This document shows positions 34,002 through 45,837 of a stretch of 64,000 nucleotides of DNA, piece after piece. The number at the start of each line of letters is the position of its first letter. Position 1 is the stretch's first letter. The translations under genes were made by a program, and so were the position numbers. Below the pieces are notes generated by a model. The model did not search any database. It saw nothing but the letters and a program-made list of their open reading frames with translations, and was not told the DNA's origin. The DNA is taken from the NCBI GenBank assembly GCA_023653785.1, contig JAMKCH010011908.1, positions 1 to 64,000 on the forward strand. Reading direction: 5' to 3'. The stretch comes from Ophioderma brevispina. Taxonomy: Eukaryota > Echinodermata > Ophiuroidea > Amphilepidida > Ophiodermatidae.

Positions 34002-35690
34002 TGCATTTGTCTCTATTTCAACCCGCCTTCACATGTTTTGATCATTCATGAGCATAATTTCATTATTTAATATAGTAGATTTCAAAATAATTGAGCCTCA
34101 TTTTAAAAGTTGTAGGTCCGTCCATTCACCATGAGAGGTAAGGGGAATTATTTAAATGGCCACAGGTAAAAAAGTTGATGATACTAATACAATTATAGTA
34201 ATGTAATTAAGATAGATGGATGTCTTCATTTGAAGTATCGGGTGACAACACTAGCATTTATTCATTAAACGTTGTTAATTTGAACAATTAAATACCATGA
34301 CACTGAAAAATAACACTCACTTACACAGCATTGGAGAAATAATGCATTCTTATATCGATGCACACATAACACAACTAAGTTTGTAATTGCGTCATCAAAA
34401 AATGGCAATCTTGTATAAGGATGTTTGGTCATATATCAACTTTTGGCCTCGTTCCAAGCCTCAACCTCTTCCAAAATGTCTTCTGAAGCGTCGAATGCCC
34501 GTGCTTAACAAACAAGAACGGCCATTCCGCGTAGCAAGCGTTTTACGACAGAATAAAAACATTCTGTAACCACGAGCGCACGAGTAGGGTGGATGCATGT
34601 GACCTTTGCAGATGAGGCGCTCTTGTGGAAATTGTTTAGGGTGCATCAATTGGATGGAAATAAAAACAAGGATTTAGCTTAGGAAAAATGGTCTAAAATA
34701 GATAAAAAACAAATATCTCACAAATAGCCAGTTAGTTTATATATTTTTAAATTTGTAGTTTGTAGTATTAATCTGTTTTGGTGTAAGAGCGCACGGGCCT
34801 AAATTATAATAATTCATAGCGGTGCTTTATGCATTATTTTCATTATTTTTGTTAATTCGTATTATAATCAGATAAGAAAAAAAGCTTTTGCCTTACCTAT
34901 TGTTCCGAATTTGGGTTTGGTATTCATCATGCTGGCAAAAAAAAATGTTGTGCTGCTGGATTTTCGGGGAGGGGGCCCTTCGATACTGTGCCCTTTTTCC
35001 CCAAATATAGTATTTCATTTGAAATATGCTTGTTTAAAAAAAAATTCGGAGATGTCAGGGGGAAGAATCCTTCATGACATGTAGGTCTGTTATTTCTAGT
35101 AGCTAAAAGCTATCAAAACCCTACCGGAATATCAACAATGGCATAAATTTCTTTTACATTGGGGGGATGGCGTTGATAAAATTTATAATGTGCTGGAATT
35201 TTACCATTTTAAACTATTATGTAAAATATGAGTTTTTTTTGTCACAAAAAACACATGAACAGGCATCAGCATGTGGGGCGGGGGTGGGTGATCGATATTG
35301 ACCATTCCCCTCATTCAAATATTGGGGAGGATATATTCCCCCAAATTTACCTCCTATGCCTAATATATAGGTTGATGAAACCCATGGGGATGCAACCTCT
35401 ACTGTCACAAACTGCAGATATACACTTTAACACTTATCCTGGACTCGTGACTAGGCACATCATGGGCTCAACACCGGGAGTTTAGCGGAGAAGATAAGAA
35501 GATAAGCAATCACTGACCTCCCGTCCGACAAACAAGCGTGGGCACATGAGCTGATATCGGGTTGCAGTAGTTTCATGTGATATACGGCTCGTGGCGAGAC
35601 ACTCTGCGCTAGAAAATCTAGGGCAATCTGGGTCAAAATGCTATGTCTCGCTAATTTTGAGTGAAATAGTGCCAGTTGACTGGCCTAAAA
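34002..35690. other. copy-2-specific block, no gene seen
   Basis: AT-rich, with a G-rich patch at 34966-34978 and a GGGG patch near 35160. Two short frames at 34387-34649 were inspected on both strands. A minus-strand stretch there reads EDILEEVEAWNEAK before a stop, preceded by a TTGTTTGTTAAG acceptor-like sequence, but it is too short to call. Confidence 0.45.
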
Positions 35691-35692
35691 CA

Positions 35693-35741
35693 ATGGAACC
35701 AAGTGAAATGGCGGTAGAAGAAGTGACCAAAGTCCAGGCAG
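35693..35741 (+). CDS. weak candidate first coding exon
   Basis: An ATG in a good context (AACAATGG) opens a 16-codon frame reading MEPSEMAVEEVTKVQA that ends exactly at a strong donor-like GTAAGTGTG at 35742. The short acidic reading and the donor are the only evidence. No partner exon was found downstream, where a MITE-2 starts within 15 bp. Chance is the more likely explanation. Confidence 0.15.
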
Positions 35742-35755
35742 TAAGTGTGCTAACT

Positions 35756-36272
35756 TTCAGACATACTATCAGCTGATTTACACGAAAGATAAACAAATAT
35801 TTGAAAACTTGCAGGAATAGCTTAAAAGTGAAGAATAAGTCTTTAGGACTCTCATAAGGTATATTTTGCCAACTGAACAAAGACAGAAAAGAAAGAAAAC
35901 AGAGTTTCAAAAGATACGAATCCCAATTCAATTACACGTTGTACTAATTCGAAGAGAACACCGATCGATTCTCACAGTGTTCTCGTATAGCATCATATGT
36001 GAGAATCAATTTATCCCATTGAATCATGTATTAAGTGTTGTCATTTCAAGTAATTTTGATTCTCGTAAACTCAGATGAATTTGCATCCCTGTAAGTGTAC
36101 GTTTCGGACAGTAATGACTAAAATATCTGATTGGTCCTTATTAGGGTGTTCAAGACTTATCATTGGCAGGGTATGTAGGATACCATTTTTACTGGATTAC
36201 AAAAATGCAAAAATCTGATTGTTGATGATTTTTTTCGATCTTCTGATTAGCAAATCACTGATAGTGCCTAAA
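35756..36272 (+). mobile_element. MITE-2 copy with ~150-bp internal expansion
   Basis: Left end TTCAGACATACTATCAG, right end CAAATCACTGATAGTGCC. Family landmarks GAATAAGTCTTTAGGACTCT, GGACAGTAATGACTAAA and TTATTAGGG are in order, but about 36000 there is extra sequence (AACACCGATCGATTCTCACA to GATTCTCGTAAACTC). Its flanking TTAA sites are mutated. Confidence 0.65.
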
Positions 36273-36459
36273 AAGTTAATCCTAGGATTGTAGTTAGTGA
36301 CCAATCATGTTAGGATTTAAAATCTCTATTACATTAACATTAAATCATATTAGATTTGGAATTCAAATCTAGTAGATTGAATAATAAGGCAAATAGGATG
36401 TATTTAATGTGCAAATCTATTTTGATGGTCACTAACACCAATCATAAAGGATTAACTTT
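36272..36459. mobile_element. 188-bp foldback element
   Basis: About 33-bp inverted arms: AAAGTTAATCC and AGTTAGTGACCA on the left pair with TGGTCACTAAC and GGATTAACTTT on the right. The middle is AT-rich with CAAATCTA repeats. It begins directly at the end of the MITE-2 copy. Confidence 0.65.
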
Positions 36460-37994
36460 GAACTCGCCTAAATTTAGAGTGTAGGATGAAACAAAAAGTA
36501 TGAAAACACGGAACTAGGATGCGAACAAAAAGCTAGAAAAAGGTGTGAAATCGAATGTTATAAATCGAAAGCATAACAAGAAGAAAGCAAAAAAGAAAAT
36601 GAAAAAGAAAGACTAATATTTGAATACACAGGATACATTGCATGTCCTATATGATCATAGCACAAAGCCTAAAGGTGATTGCTTGACGGGTTGATCGATC
36701 CGCGATGGTTACGGCAAAACTCATGCGCGATCACATGTTGCAGTATTATTCTGCATTTTTGGTCTGGAGGGTGCCGCACTAAAGATGTCGCAAGGGTCCA
36801 TTTTTTCAGGAAAAATAATGATTTTCGCCGATGAATTTCTCAAAGGGACTTGGTGACCCCATGTTTTTTTGGTTTTATTAGAAAGCTGCATGAGGAGCGC
36901 AACTATACTTGAAAAAAATCAACAACAAAATATTATAGGCCTAAATGTTTAGATATAACCCCAAATGTCCTTGAAAAAAATGATTTTTCCCTATGAACTT
37001 ATGTAGTAATTTGGCGAAAAATGTGTATTCTGTGCTAATGGCTTTAACTCAAAAGTGCATCGCTTGACCGTTTTTTTTCTGAATTTTCGTTCATTCGACG
37101 ATGAAACCGGATTTATGCGAAGTTTGAAGAGAAAATTATGGCAGGAAGTATATATGACCCAAACCACTTAAGAGATTAATGCAAAACGGATTTGATATCC
37201 CGACCAACAATGGCATAAGTCCTTCAATCATTAACAGACAATTGTATAACTCAATGCATTAGTTTCCAGTAAGCCGATTCTGTACAGGAACTTTGAACCA
37301 TGGTCACAATATGTTTTGTAATGGCAACAAAGGCCTAGTCTCTGCATGGCCGGGAATTGAACCCCAAATCAATATCACCCTTATCGAGATATGCAAGGAG
37401 TCTCATGTAATTTGAAATCTACTATAACTGAGCAAGAAATTAGTATTGTCCTAAAAATGTGCATATTCTGCTATCTACTGAAGATTTCTTGAGAGCTTGC
37501 ATAGCTCCCAGAAACAACACCATTTTCTGTTTCCATTGCTTAAAGTCAATGTTAGAAATAAAATAGCTTACTCTCTACTCATCATAGTGCCTGGCCTTTG
37601 GGGATTGAAAGGAGAGGGTATATTCAGGGAGGGGGTACTCGAGTGGGTTGCTTACTGGGTGGGGGGGGGGGTAAAATGTATCAATCAAAATAGCTTCACT
37701 ATCTTAATAAAGAAAAGAGCAGCCATCGTTTGTAATACCTGTGTACACACAGGTCTCAAAAGCTGCCATATGCTTTATCCATGGTGTTGCTATTTGAATT
37801 GAATTAGCTACAGTAAAACAACAACACTAGACTGCTGAATTTTGAAACAATGGCAGCTAGACTGCTGAATTTTGTACCTTAGTCGTAGACTAGCTACTCA
37901 TGTTAATTCACAATCTGAATGTTTCAGTTAGTTTAGTCTAGAGAGTGTACAATTTCACATCTCCATTCAACCTTGCCTGTCGTGCTGCTACTCA
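36460..37994. other. copy-2-specific block, no gene seen
   Basis: A-rich sequence with AGAAAG words at 36570-36610. A short direct repeat CTAGACTGCTGAATTTTG occurs at 37828-37845 and 37858-37875. A G run lies near 37661. No coding recognised. Confidence 0.5.
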
Positions 37995-38889
37995 CGTTTT
38001 TATGTTAGGATAAGGGTTAAATTTTAAGATTATGACTGGAGGTAGAAGTATACAAAAGATGACAATAGTTGTTAATGCCCAAAGGGTCAACTTACTGCGA
38101 ATGATGTATTCTCTGACCCTAGGGCTGAACTCTTGCTAATTCATAATTCTCTCGCACCATATAAAATGCAATATTACCTGTAAACACTTTGAACAAGGTA
38201 AATGCTTTTGGAAAGAGGACAGGGATTTAAAATGAGGGAAATTATGGAAAAAAACAGCCCAAGGTTGAACAGCTTTTGAAAATGCCCAAAGTCTGAAACT
38301 TTTTTGCCTTGATAGAACACCAAAAGCATCTAAAAAAATTATCAAACTTAATTCCATTACAAGAACACACGCAATGCAGTGGGATGCCCATACCACACCA
38401 CATTACTAACTATATAATTGCGCACTTTCTTTAAACGCCTCTTCACTACACAGTTCATGCGAAACGTGACTGTCCAAGTCCTTAGATGTATTCTAGGCTC
38501 AGACACTTCAAGAAATAACCATCTGAAGACGTGCATTGGATTTTAAAAATATTAAACACATCCACTTTATCAATCAGATCTGCAATGTTGTAAAGGTTCA
38601 CTAGCACTTGGAAGTTAAAATTTGCACCGAGAGCGGGGCTTCTCATTTGCATCAGTTTCATCCCACTCACTTTATCACTAACCGTAAATGGACAACTAGA
38701 CATTATACCTTGATCTTGACTTGATGGTGCTGCTCTAGTCTACAGACAAGTACCACTTTTCAGTTCTGTGCACATAGAAATTGCATTGAAAATACACCCA
38801 TGGTTGTATTGACCATTTTGAAATCCAGATATACCTCCTGATGTTGCATAATAGAACCATTAAACACATCACTTCATTGATAAACTCAT

Positions 38890-39162
38890 GGCTGGTATTC
38901 TCAAAGGGAGTCTACCTTTAGATTCAAGTTTAAACCAGGGTTAGTCCTACATGAGTGGACCTTTTTTCCTTTCAACATACTAAGAAAGTTTAAAACAACG
39001 GGTGAGAAAATTCCTCAACCGAACGGTCCATCCATGAGGAATTTTCTTGCCTGTTACGGCACACCTTCAGAGTATGTTGAAAGGAAAAAAGGTCCACTCA
39101 TGTAGGACTAACCCTGGTTTAAACCCAGGTCTAAAGTTAGACTCCCTTTGAGAATATCAGCC
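38890..39162. mobile_element. 273-bp foldback element with 92-bp arms
   Basis: Left arm 38890-38981 and right arm 39071-39162 are reverse complements with only a handful of mismatches, sharing TATTCTCAAAGGGAGTCTA, AAACCAGGGTTAGTCCTACA and ATGAGTGGACC. The 89-bp centre contains a smaller inverted stretch (AAATTCCTCAACCG against CATGAGGAATTTTC). In copy 1 the right arm survives at 26307-26402, but the centre is interrupted by the 893-bp element and the left arm is not recognisable. Confidence 0.8.
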
Positions 39163-40203
39163 TCAGTGATTTAACCCCCATGAGCACTACACACCTTTTA
39201 CACAGCATTTCTGATTGGCTAATTACATCATACCTTCATTTCAATAACCAATTGAAATTCAGCTTCTGTATAGTCAAGCTCTAGCCCTCTTAATCCCTAC
39301 CACTATACTTACCATGTTCCTGATTGGCTCAAAATATCACACAAATTCCACTGTGACCAATGGGCACGTAGAACCCATAGAGTTAAGTTTGCTGGCTAAT
39401 TGAACTTGTAAGACAGTTACTGTGCATTGAGAGTGGTTGCTTCATTTGCATTGGGTTCCTCCTTAACCATAATTAGGCATTTTACCTTAATCTTGACTTT
39501 GATAGTGCTCTTCCACTCCAGTGACAAGTACCATTTTAAGAGAACATTTTCCTATTCATTATTTTGTAAACATGTTGTTGGGAAATTGTATCAAGGCTGC
39601 CGTTTGTGTGCTGATGCATGTTTGTCTCAGGGTGGGCAGCCAAATCATGATCATGTCAATGTAAAAGTTTTAAGAATTGCAGTCAAACCTTTGAAGAGAG
39701 CTGTAGAGTGAAAGTGGAAGGGGAGGGACTGATTCATTATTTGGTTTTGTTTTCCTAAACAACTTTTGCTAAATAAAACAAGAACTAATATGACAGAGAG
39801 CAGCTTTCTGTAATCAAAACTTCAAACACACATTTGATACATCGGTTAATATCTTTCCTAAAAGGATTATTCAAATTAAAAAGCAAGATTATTATCCTGG
39901 GTGCAGCTGACATTTAACGCAATATATTGTTCATGGTATCATAAAATAAGACATTTTCATTTTCATGTGTAATTCATTTTTAGAACACTATTTATTCCAC
40001 CTCACTATTTTATCAGATCTTATCTTTTTTTTGCAATGGCATATGAGGTGTATTTTTATTCATACCCAACACTCGCAAAGTCCCACAGGACCGACAGTTA
40101 GTTACACAGAAGGGGGAGACCCTGTTTTGTTACATCCTCGGCTGTATTTTTTCCCTGTCTTCTCCGACAGATCGACTGTGTAACTTTTCAATCAATTCCG
40201 CGC

Positions 40204-40274
40204 AATCACGGGTCAGTAACCCGTTGATTCTCACGGAGCAAGTGGAGCGAAACGATGCTCCGTCGGGGCGGCAT
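40204..40274 (+). ncRNA. invariant 71-nt block, copy-2 counterpart
   Basis: Identical over 71 nt to 27807-27877, including both hairpins and the CGGGGCGGCAT tail. The identity stops abruptly: copy 1 continues AAGGCACTTGC and copy 2 TAATGGCACTTGA. A run this long without change, in a background of about ten percent difference, is the reason for flagging it. Confidence 0.4.
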
Positions 40275-41285
40275 TAATGGCACTTGATATAGTAACCTAG
40301 ATTCGGTCGTTAGTGCTATTCCTGCTCAGCCTTGTTTATTGTTTAGCGTAGAATGAATGTTGTGGCTGTTGATTTATGCACTTGAAGAGGTGGTGTATGT
40401 GTATTTCTGGTGTAGTACTTGTTGCGGTCCCAAGGGGGGGGGGGTTGGTAATGTAAGTCGGCACTACATTTTCAATGTGCGTATACAGCATGCTCATTGC
40501 ATGCGGCATTCTGGGGACTACTGGTGACATAAAAAGAGAGCATAAATAGAATTCCCTTACACCTCCTTTACTGTGCAATGTTCAAAATGTTATTAATATC
40601 TAATGGGGATGTATTTTTAGTCATACTAGACTGTCAAGTGCCTCCAGAAAATGATTGAAAATTTGTCCCAGTACATTTTCAGCTTGTTGCTGTTTGATTG
40701 CTTTGACACTGATCTGGAAAATACATTATCTAAGCTCTGAATGCAGTACCTATTTTCACAAATCTGTTTGAAAGTCTCATTTGTTATGACAAAGCAGATT
40801 AAAATAAATAATCTTAATATAGTGATGCAGTTTTGGTAACCGATTTGGATTATTTATTTCACTAGCTGCATCATTTGCAGATAATTTAATTTGCAGGCAA
40901 ACTTCATCATGATTTTTCTTAAAGATCTAGGATTACATAGATTTCTGTGGAGGTTGGACAATAGAGGGCACTATAACATGCAAATCATGACCTTTGTAGT
41001 CCTACATGGCAAGTTACTTGCAATTAATTTTTTTTAAATTTTACAGGGGTAATGGCTCTTGCATGCCCCTACCAATATTCAGTTGTCAAAATTGTGTCAC
41101 TACCACTTAAAATTGTTCTAAAAATAAAAGGGACAGTTTGCATAGAGTCAATCAGCTGTATTCACAGTTCAAACAGTATTTTTTTGTGTCATTGCTGATG
41201 TTGTCTTCATTGTTGTCATCGTTGTCGTCATCATCACCGCAGTTGTTATTATTGTTGTTGTGGATGATATTGCTGTCGTTTATTG

Positions 41286-41651
41286 TTAAAGGTCCATGGC
41301 CCGATCGCTAATAGCCTCGTCCCCAGAAGCCCCAGATTTTACCAGAAGTGGTGAACATTTTGGTATCAGATGAAAGCTACTATTTTTTCTTTCCTCATTT
41401 AAACCAACCCTGTGAAAATCTTGAGAGCCACAGGATGTTTTGTTTGGAAGTTATGAGCGAAAATGTGACCCAATTTGGTCGACCAATATTATTATTTAAT
41501 AATTTTACACAGTACTCTATGGGTCTTACAAAATCACGTTTTTAGCTCTTGCATCAAAACGGATTGAAATATCGGCGCGAAACTTTACAGATGGGGTCTT
41601 GGATTGAAGGCCAATCTATCAAGATCCTTAAATCAGGCCATCCTCATTTAA
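41286..41651 (+). mobile_element. MITE-3 copy, TTAA-flanked
   Basis: TTAA at 41286-41289 and 41648-41651. Left end AAGGTCCATGGCCCGATCGC, with AATCAGGCCATCCTCAT at the right end. At 366 bp without coding, it serves as the uninterrupted reference for the nested copy at 14298. It begins right at the end of duplication copy 2. Confidence 0.75.
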
Positions 41652-42172
41652 GTTGGCTGTTGATGTTCAAGAAGAGACCGACCCCCCCCCAAAAAATAGA
41701 ATCATTAGTGAACATTTATTGTTCACCTTCCTTTTGATAGATGCTTGATCGCAAAAGTGCTCTTTGATCACAAATTTTGCAATAGTTTTAAAGAAAAACC
41801 TTCTTTCTGAATCTCAAATATAAAAGAGACAAAATTTAGGGCCGTCATTTGTACAACTATTCAACAAGGTTTTTTAAAAAACTTTTCATTTACTTGTGCT
41901 ATCAAGACCTATACATCTATGACCAACCCACATCAAAGTGCCTAAATCAGTTTGTATGTAGGCCTATGTAAGGAAGCTCAAAATCACAAAATTAAAAACA
42001 AAGTGAAAGAGCTGAAATCTTGCGAAACACGAAAATTTACACACACAAAAATTTCCACGTTTACAGTACTGCAATTGAGCAGACGACTGAAAAACAAAAC
42101 AAAAAAGTCTACTAAGAATAACTACTCAACCAAGCCTACTTACAAGAAAGTAGAAACCATTTTAAGAACAGC
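41652..42172. other. non-coding stretch, nothing recognised
   Basis: A lysine-rich frame at 41952-42185 is a consequence of A-rich composition. Confidence 0.5.
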
Positions 42173-42297
42173 AAGTGAATTTTAGTGTTATTAATGGATG
42201 CGGCAAGTTGCTTTGCGGAATGTGTAAACAAATTTCAAGCCTGGCAAACATGCCTTCATCTGTATTTTTACCTGGCTATTTATATAACTGTGTACAA
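42173..42297 (+). repeat. partial third copy of duplication-unit start
   Basis: GTGAATTTTAGTGTTATTAA, GGATGCGGCAAGTTGCTT and TTCATCTGTATTTT match 29707-29830. The match ends near 42297. It suggests that the duplicated unit was longer or once present in more than two tandem copies. Confidence 0.65.
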
Positions 42298-42691
42298 GAG
42301 TCATGTTGGCACGGGAAATGTTACAGCGAAGTAGTTCTACAGTACGACCTCTTCGTTCTGTTTTTGATGGCTGTTGAGCTACTGTAACCCCAATAGAGGT
42401 AAAGGTTGTATCTTTTATCAATTTAGCTTATCAGCAAAAGTAACTCATCCATTGTAAATAAGCCTGTAACTTCAAAAGTATTAGTCGTAATTATATGAGA
42501 CACCAGGAGAAGGAACACTTCATTATGGTAATTTGAACACCTTAATTTTTACAATTTTCCCAGATCCATTACATGCAAAACTTTCAGGTAACCCATGTTC
42601 ATGCACAGGAGAAAACAATCAATTTTTGCATTTTTTTTGGAAAAAAACACTCCCCGCCTTAAAAATTTCCCGTTTTTGCCAAAATCGGATC

Positions 42692-43041
42692 TTAAAGGGG
42701 GATGGGCCCGATTAAGGATAGGTTGAAGTTTGATCTTGAAAGATTGACCTTCACTCCAAAACCCCATCTGTAAAGTTTCGCGCCGATATTTCAATCCGTT
42801 TTGATGCGAGAGCTAAGAATGTGATTTTGTAAGCCCCATAGAGTACTGTGTAAAATTAATATTGGTCGACCAAAATGGGGCATATTTTCGCTCAAAAGTT
42901 CCAAACCAAACATCCTTTGGCTCTAAGATTTCACAGGGTAAATGAGAAAAATAGTAGCTTTTTTCTGATACCAAAATGTTGACCACTTCTGGTAAAATCT
43001 GGGGGGGAAGAGGATATTAGAGATGGGCAATGGACCTTTAA
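42692..43041 (-). mobile_element. MITE-3 copy, inverted relative to 41286
   Basis: TTAA at 42692-42695 and 43038-43041. The ends are AAGGGGGATGGGCCCGAT and GGGCAATGGACC. The interior is the reverse complement of the 41286 copy (GTTTCGCGCCGATATTTCAA, GTACTGTGTAAAA). At 350 bp, the two copies form a ~1-kb-spaced inverted pair. Confidence 0.75.
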
Positions 43042-43050
43042 TTTACCAAC

Positions 43051-44017
43051 CTTTTAATAGGGGTGGGCAAGTTACAACTTTTTAAAAAAACGAGTGGATT
43101 CTATGGCCATTTTGACTCCTGGAAAAGAATCTAGCAAGCTTTTTCACTGAAGATAAATTTTTGGGTTGGTTCCAGGGATTTTAATTTTTGTACATAAAGT
43201 CAATGGGATTTTGAGGTTAAATTAATTATTTGCCAATATTTGCCACATGCAAACTAATGACAACTATGTAACATGCACATGTGCTAGGTATATTGCTTCC
43301 CTTTGTAAAACCATATGTTTCCAAAATAACCAAGTTCATGATTGTCTAGAATAAAGAAAAAATGTCTTTACCTTGCAGAGGGTGTGTAGTCACTCATTAG
43401 CACAGCTACAGCTTTCACCTACTGGTTTAAATTATTTATAGAAACAGGAATATACCTCTTTACACACAATGAGTTGTCTGCTACTATACATGTTAATAAT
43501 AGTACCACACATGCACATGCTGGTATGAAAACACCCAGTACCATTCACAGGTATTAGCAAGTTATGTAACTGGTTGCAAAGGCTTGACCTTATAACAATA
43601 GACTCCTTCAATTTTCACTCACTCTCAAACTAGTGGTCTTGCTTTGGGTTGTGTTCTTTGCATTGCCTTGCCTCAATTGAAGAGAGTTTAGGAAAAAAAA
43701 TATTTTCTGCCTTTGAGAATAAATTTGCTATTTTGTTCTTTGACAGTTATTTGCCTAAACCTATAAAGCACCTCATGGTGAGTTTCTAGCAAAATCCAGG
43801 ATGAAGATCTTGTTTGTTTTTTGTTTTTCCAAAAGTAGCAGAAAAGCCCTATAGACTTCATGTACAAAACTTAAATTCCACGGAACCAACCTAAAAATTT
43901 ATCTTAAGTGAAAAAGCTTGACTGATTTCATTTTCAGGAGCCAAAATGGCCATAGAATATGCTCGTTTCATATAAGATTTGTAAAAAAAGTTCATACTTG
44001 CCCACCTCTACTTTTAA
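43051..44017. mobile_element. hAT-like non-autonomous element
   Basis: The element 43058-44010 starts TAGGGGTGGGCAAGT and ends ACTTGCCCACCTCTA. It is flanked by CTTTTAA at 43051-43057 and 44011-44017, close to the 8-bp duplication made by hAT transposases. The inverted arms extend about 160 bp inward, including ATGGCCATTTTG and GGTTGGTTCC blocks. There is no transposase frame in the ~600-bp centre. Confidence 0.75.
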
Positions 44018-45350
44018 ACAAAACCCAAAGAATGGTAAATACAGTCAGTTAAGACACAAAGTATGTGAAATGTTGCATTGACTGATTACCTATTCCAATA
44101 TTCCTCAGAATACAGGACTATGATGTCATCACGCCAATTAAGTACCCATGCGTATCAAACTCAAGATGACAATAAAGGGAGTCAGCAAAATCACGATAAA
44201 AAATGTTGTAAATCCTCTGTGCATTGCATTGTAATGCTGCCCCCTATAGGTTGATGCTTACACTCCCAATTTCCACAGCAAGTGTCAGAATAAACCTGAT
44301 TCGTCAAATGCTGTACAATGGAAGGCCCCAGGTTTTTTGTTTGGTCTCAAATGAATTTGGGGATTCTTCGGCATAAAGAAAGTATAAATACTGTACAAAA
44401 TACCTGTTACTTTATGCTATTCTTTGCGATTATATCTGTTGTAAAAGAGAGCTTTTCCATGGCATTTGTCCATAGGACTACCTGTATTACCGTGCCATTC
44501 CACCCTTTCCATCCTTTCTGAATCGGCATCAGACACTTTACAATTTCACATCAAAAGACCTACATCTGTCAAAAGCTAGTGTGACGAAACCTAGAATGGA
44601 TAATAATAAACCGCCACGCGCGGAGCCCGAAGCCGGTACTCATAATGCGTTTTGATGGATCGTCCCCTTTTTTTGAAGATAATGCAACCTTTTATTAAAA
44701 ATCAAAATGTGAATCGTCAACCCTCTCTGATATTCATGCTGAAATTGGCGCCAAAACTTGCCGTCTGATTGATGCAAATGGTATTCCGTTGACACAAGAT
44801 ACCGGTGCTTGTGCAATTATACCATATAATGCTGACTTCGGTGGTAATTACAAAATGTTTCATTTAGAGCTGATGTCGGCTTCTATTTTTGTGTTAAAGG
44901 GACAAGTACTGTAGATAAATATATTCAAACAAAATCAGGCAAAAAATGTTTGTTTGCCGTAACGGAGAAAAAATGAGGGTCGGTCGGTCCGGATTTTTTT
45001 TTTAAAGTTCACAATGTTTTACTCTAGAATGAATACAACATGCTATTATTAAAGCTTTTTTTCAATGACATAGCAAAGATCTTTTATGTTACTTGTTGTA
45101 GTTGCTTGTTGTCTTGTCTTAATATTTTTTTGTCTTTGTGTTGGTAAAAAAAAGATTTTTTTTAAAATCGTTGATGAAAATCATGGGTCGGTAGGCAGAA
45201 TTTTTTATTTAGTGCGAATTTGCAAAAGATTTTTTGAGTCAGCAGATTTTAGGGTCGGTCTGGTTACAACAAGCAAACAATTTTTGGGGCCTCATCTAAA
45301 ACAAACTGAAAAAAACCCATCCTACAATAATTGTTTCCACTTATTGTGTC
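44018..45350. other. non-coding stretch with GGGTCGGT-type repeat
   Basis: No gene recognised. At 44966-45295 words GGGTCGGTCGG, GGGTCGGTAGG and GGGTCGGTCTGG recur among T-runs, suggesting a decayed dispersed repeat. The 91-residue frame 45086-45361 overlaps this repeat and is not supported. Confidence 0.5.
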
Positions 45351-45600
45351 ACCTGCCTTAAGGCAGGAAGACACATAGTGATCACTTTGTCCACTGTTGT
45401 TGTTGATGTCTGTTGATGTTGATGTGAGTTCAAATTGTAAAATAGGCTGAAAATGTAAAATTGACCTCATTTGAAAAGTTGAAGTTCAATTGGAACCAAA
45501 CTTGAATCATATGTGCAACATGGGAGCCCTCATTTGTTGATGAGGTCAAAGGTCACATACCAAGGTCAAAGGTCATGTGAGGCCAAGTTACATCACTGCC
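45351..45600. repeat. dispersed AGGTCA-rich repeat, copy B
   Basis: The clearest copy of the family at 1955-2350. Two perfect DR1 sites AGGTCAAAGGTCA at 45543-45555 and 45563-45575 are only 7 bp apart. The start CACCTGCCTTAAGGCAGG is a short palindrome-like stretch. Confidence 0.7.
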
Positions 45601-45837
45601 ACCATTCATTGTGCATCTGGCAGGCTTCTTTTCTAGAGCATGTGCTCAGCAACTCGCATACCATTGATTTGGTCATATTCTGTAGATAGCTTGAAAGATA
45701 TTGATCTGACAACCAGTAGGTGTTTGAATATCTCAAATGTATGTAGCAGTCATAGGGAAAATACCATCTGTGCAATTTAGTTTATCAGTAGAAAAATCAG
45801 ACATTCTGTACGTTCAAGGCATTCCATAATGTACGCC

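Larger units (their letters stand above)
29697..41285 (+). repeat. segmental duplication copy 2
   Basis: Matches copy 1 in two blocks, 29840-33305 and 37995-41285, split by a 4.7-kb insertion at 33306-37994. The unit start (about 29697-29830) is not found in copy 1 but recurs at 42173-42297. It ends at a GTT/GTC/ATC triplet tract (about 41180-41285), immediately before a MITE-3 copy. No confident gene. Confidence 0.8.

Noticed and set aside
34455..34540. Terminal exon on the minus strand (EDILEEVEAWNEAK)
   Set aside because: About 22 codons, with an acceptor-like pyrimidine tract and a stop. Too short, and no upstream exon was found.
37325..37375. tRNA gene on the minus strand (GGTTCAATTCC B-box)
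   Set aside because: A B-box-like GGTTCAATTCC is present, but no A box lies at the right distance and no cloverleaf stems form.
45086..45361. Small secreted or membrane protein (hydrophobic start)
   Set aside because: The frame overlaps a decayed GGGTCGGT-type repeat rich in T runs, which gives F/L/V codons by composition.
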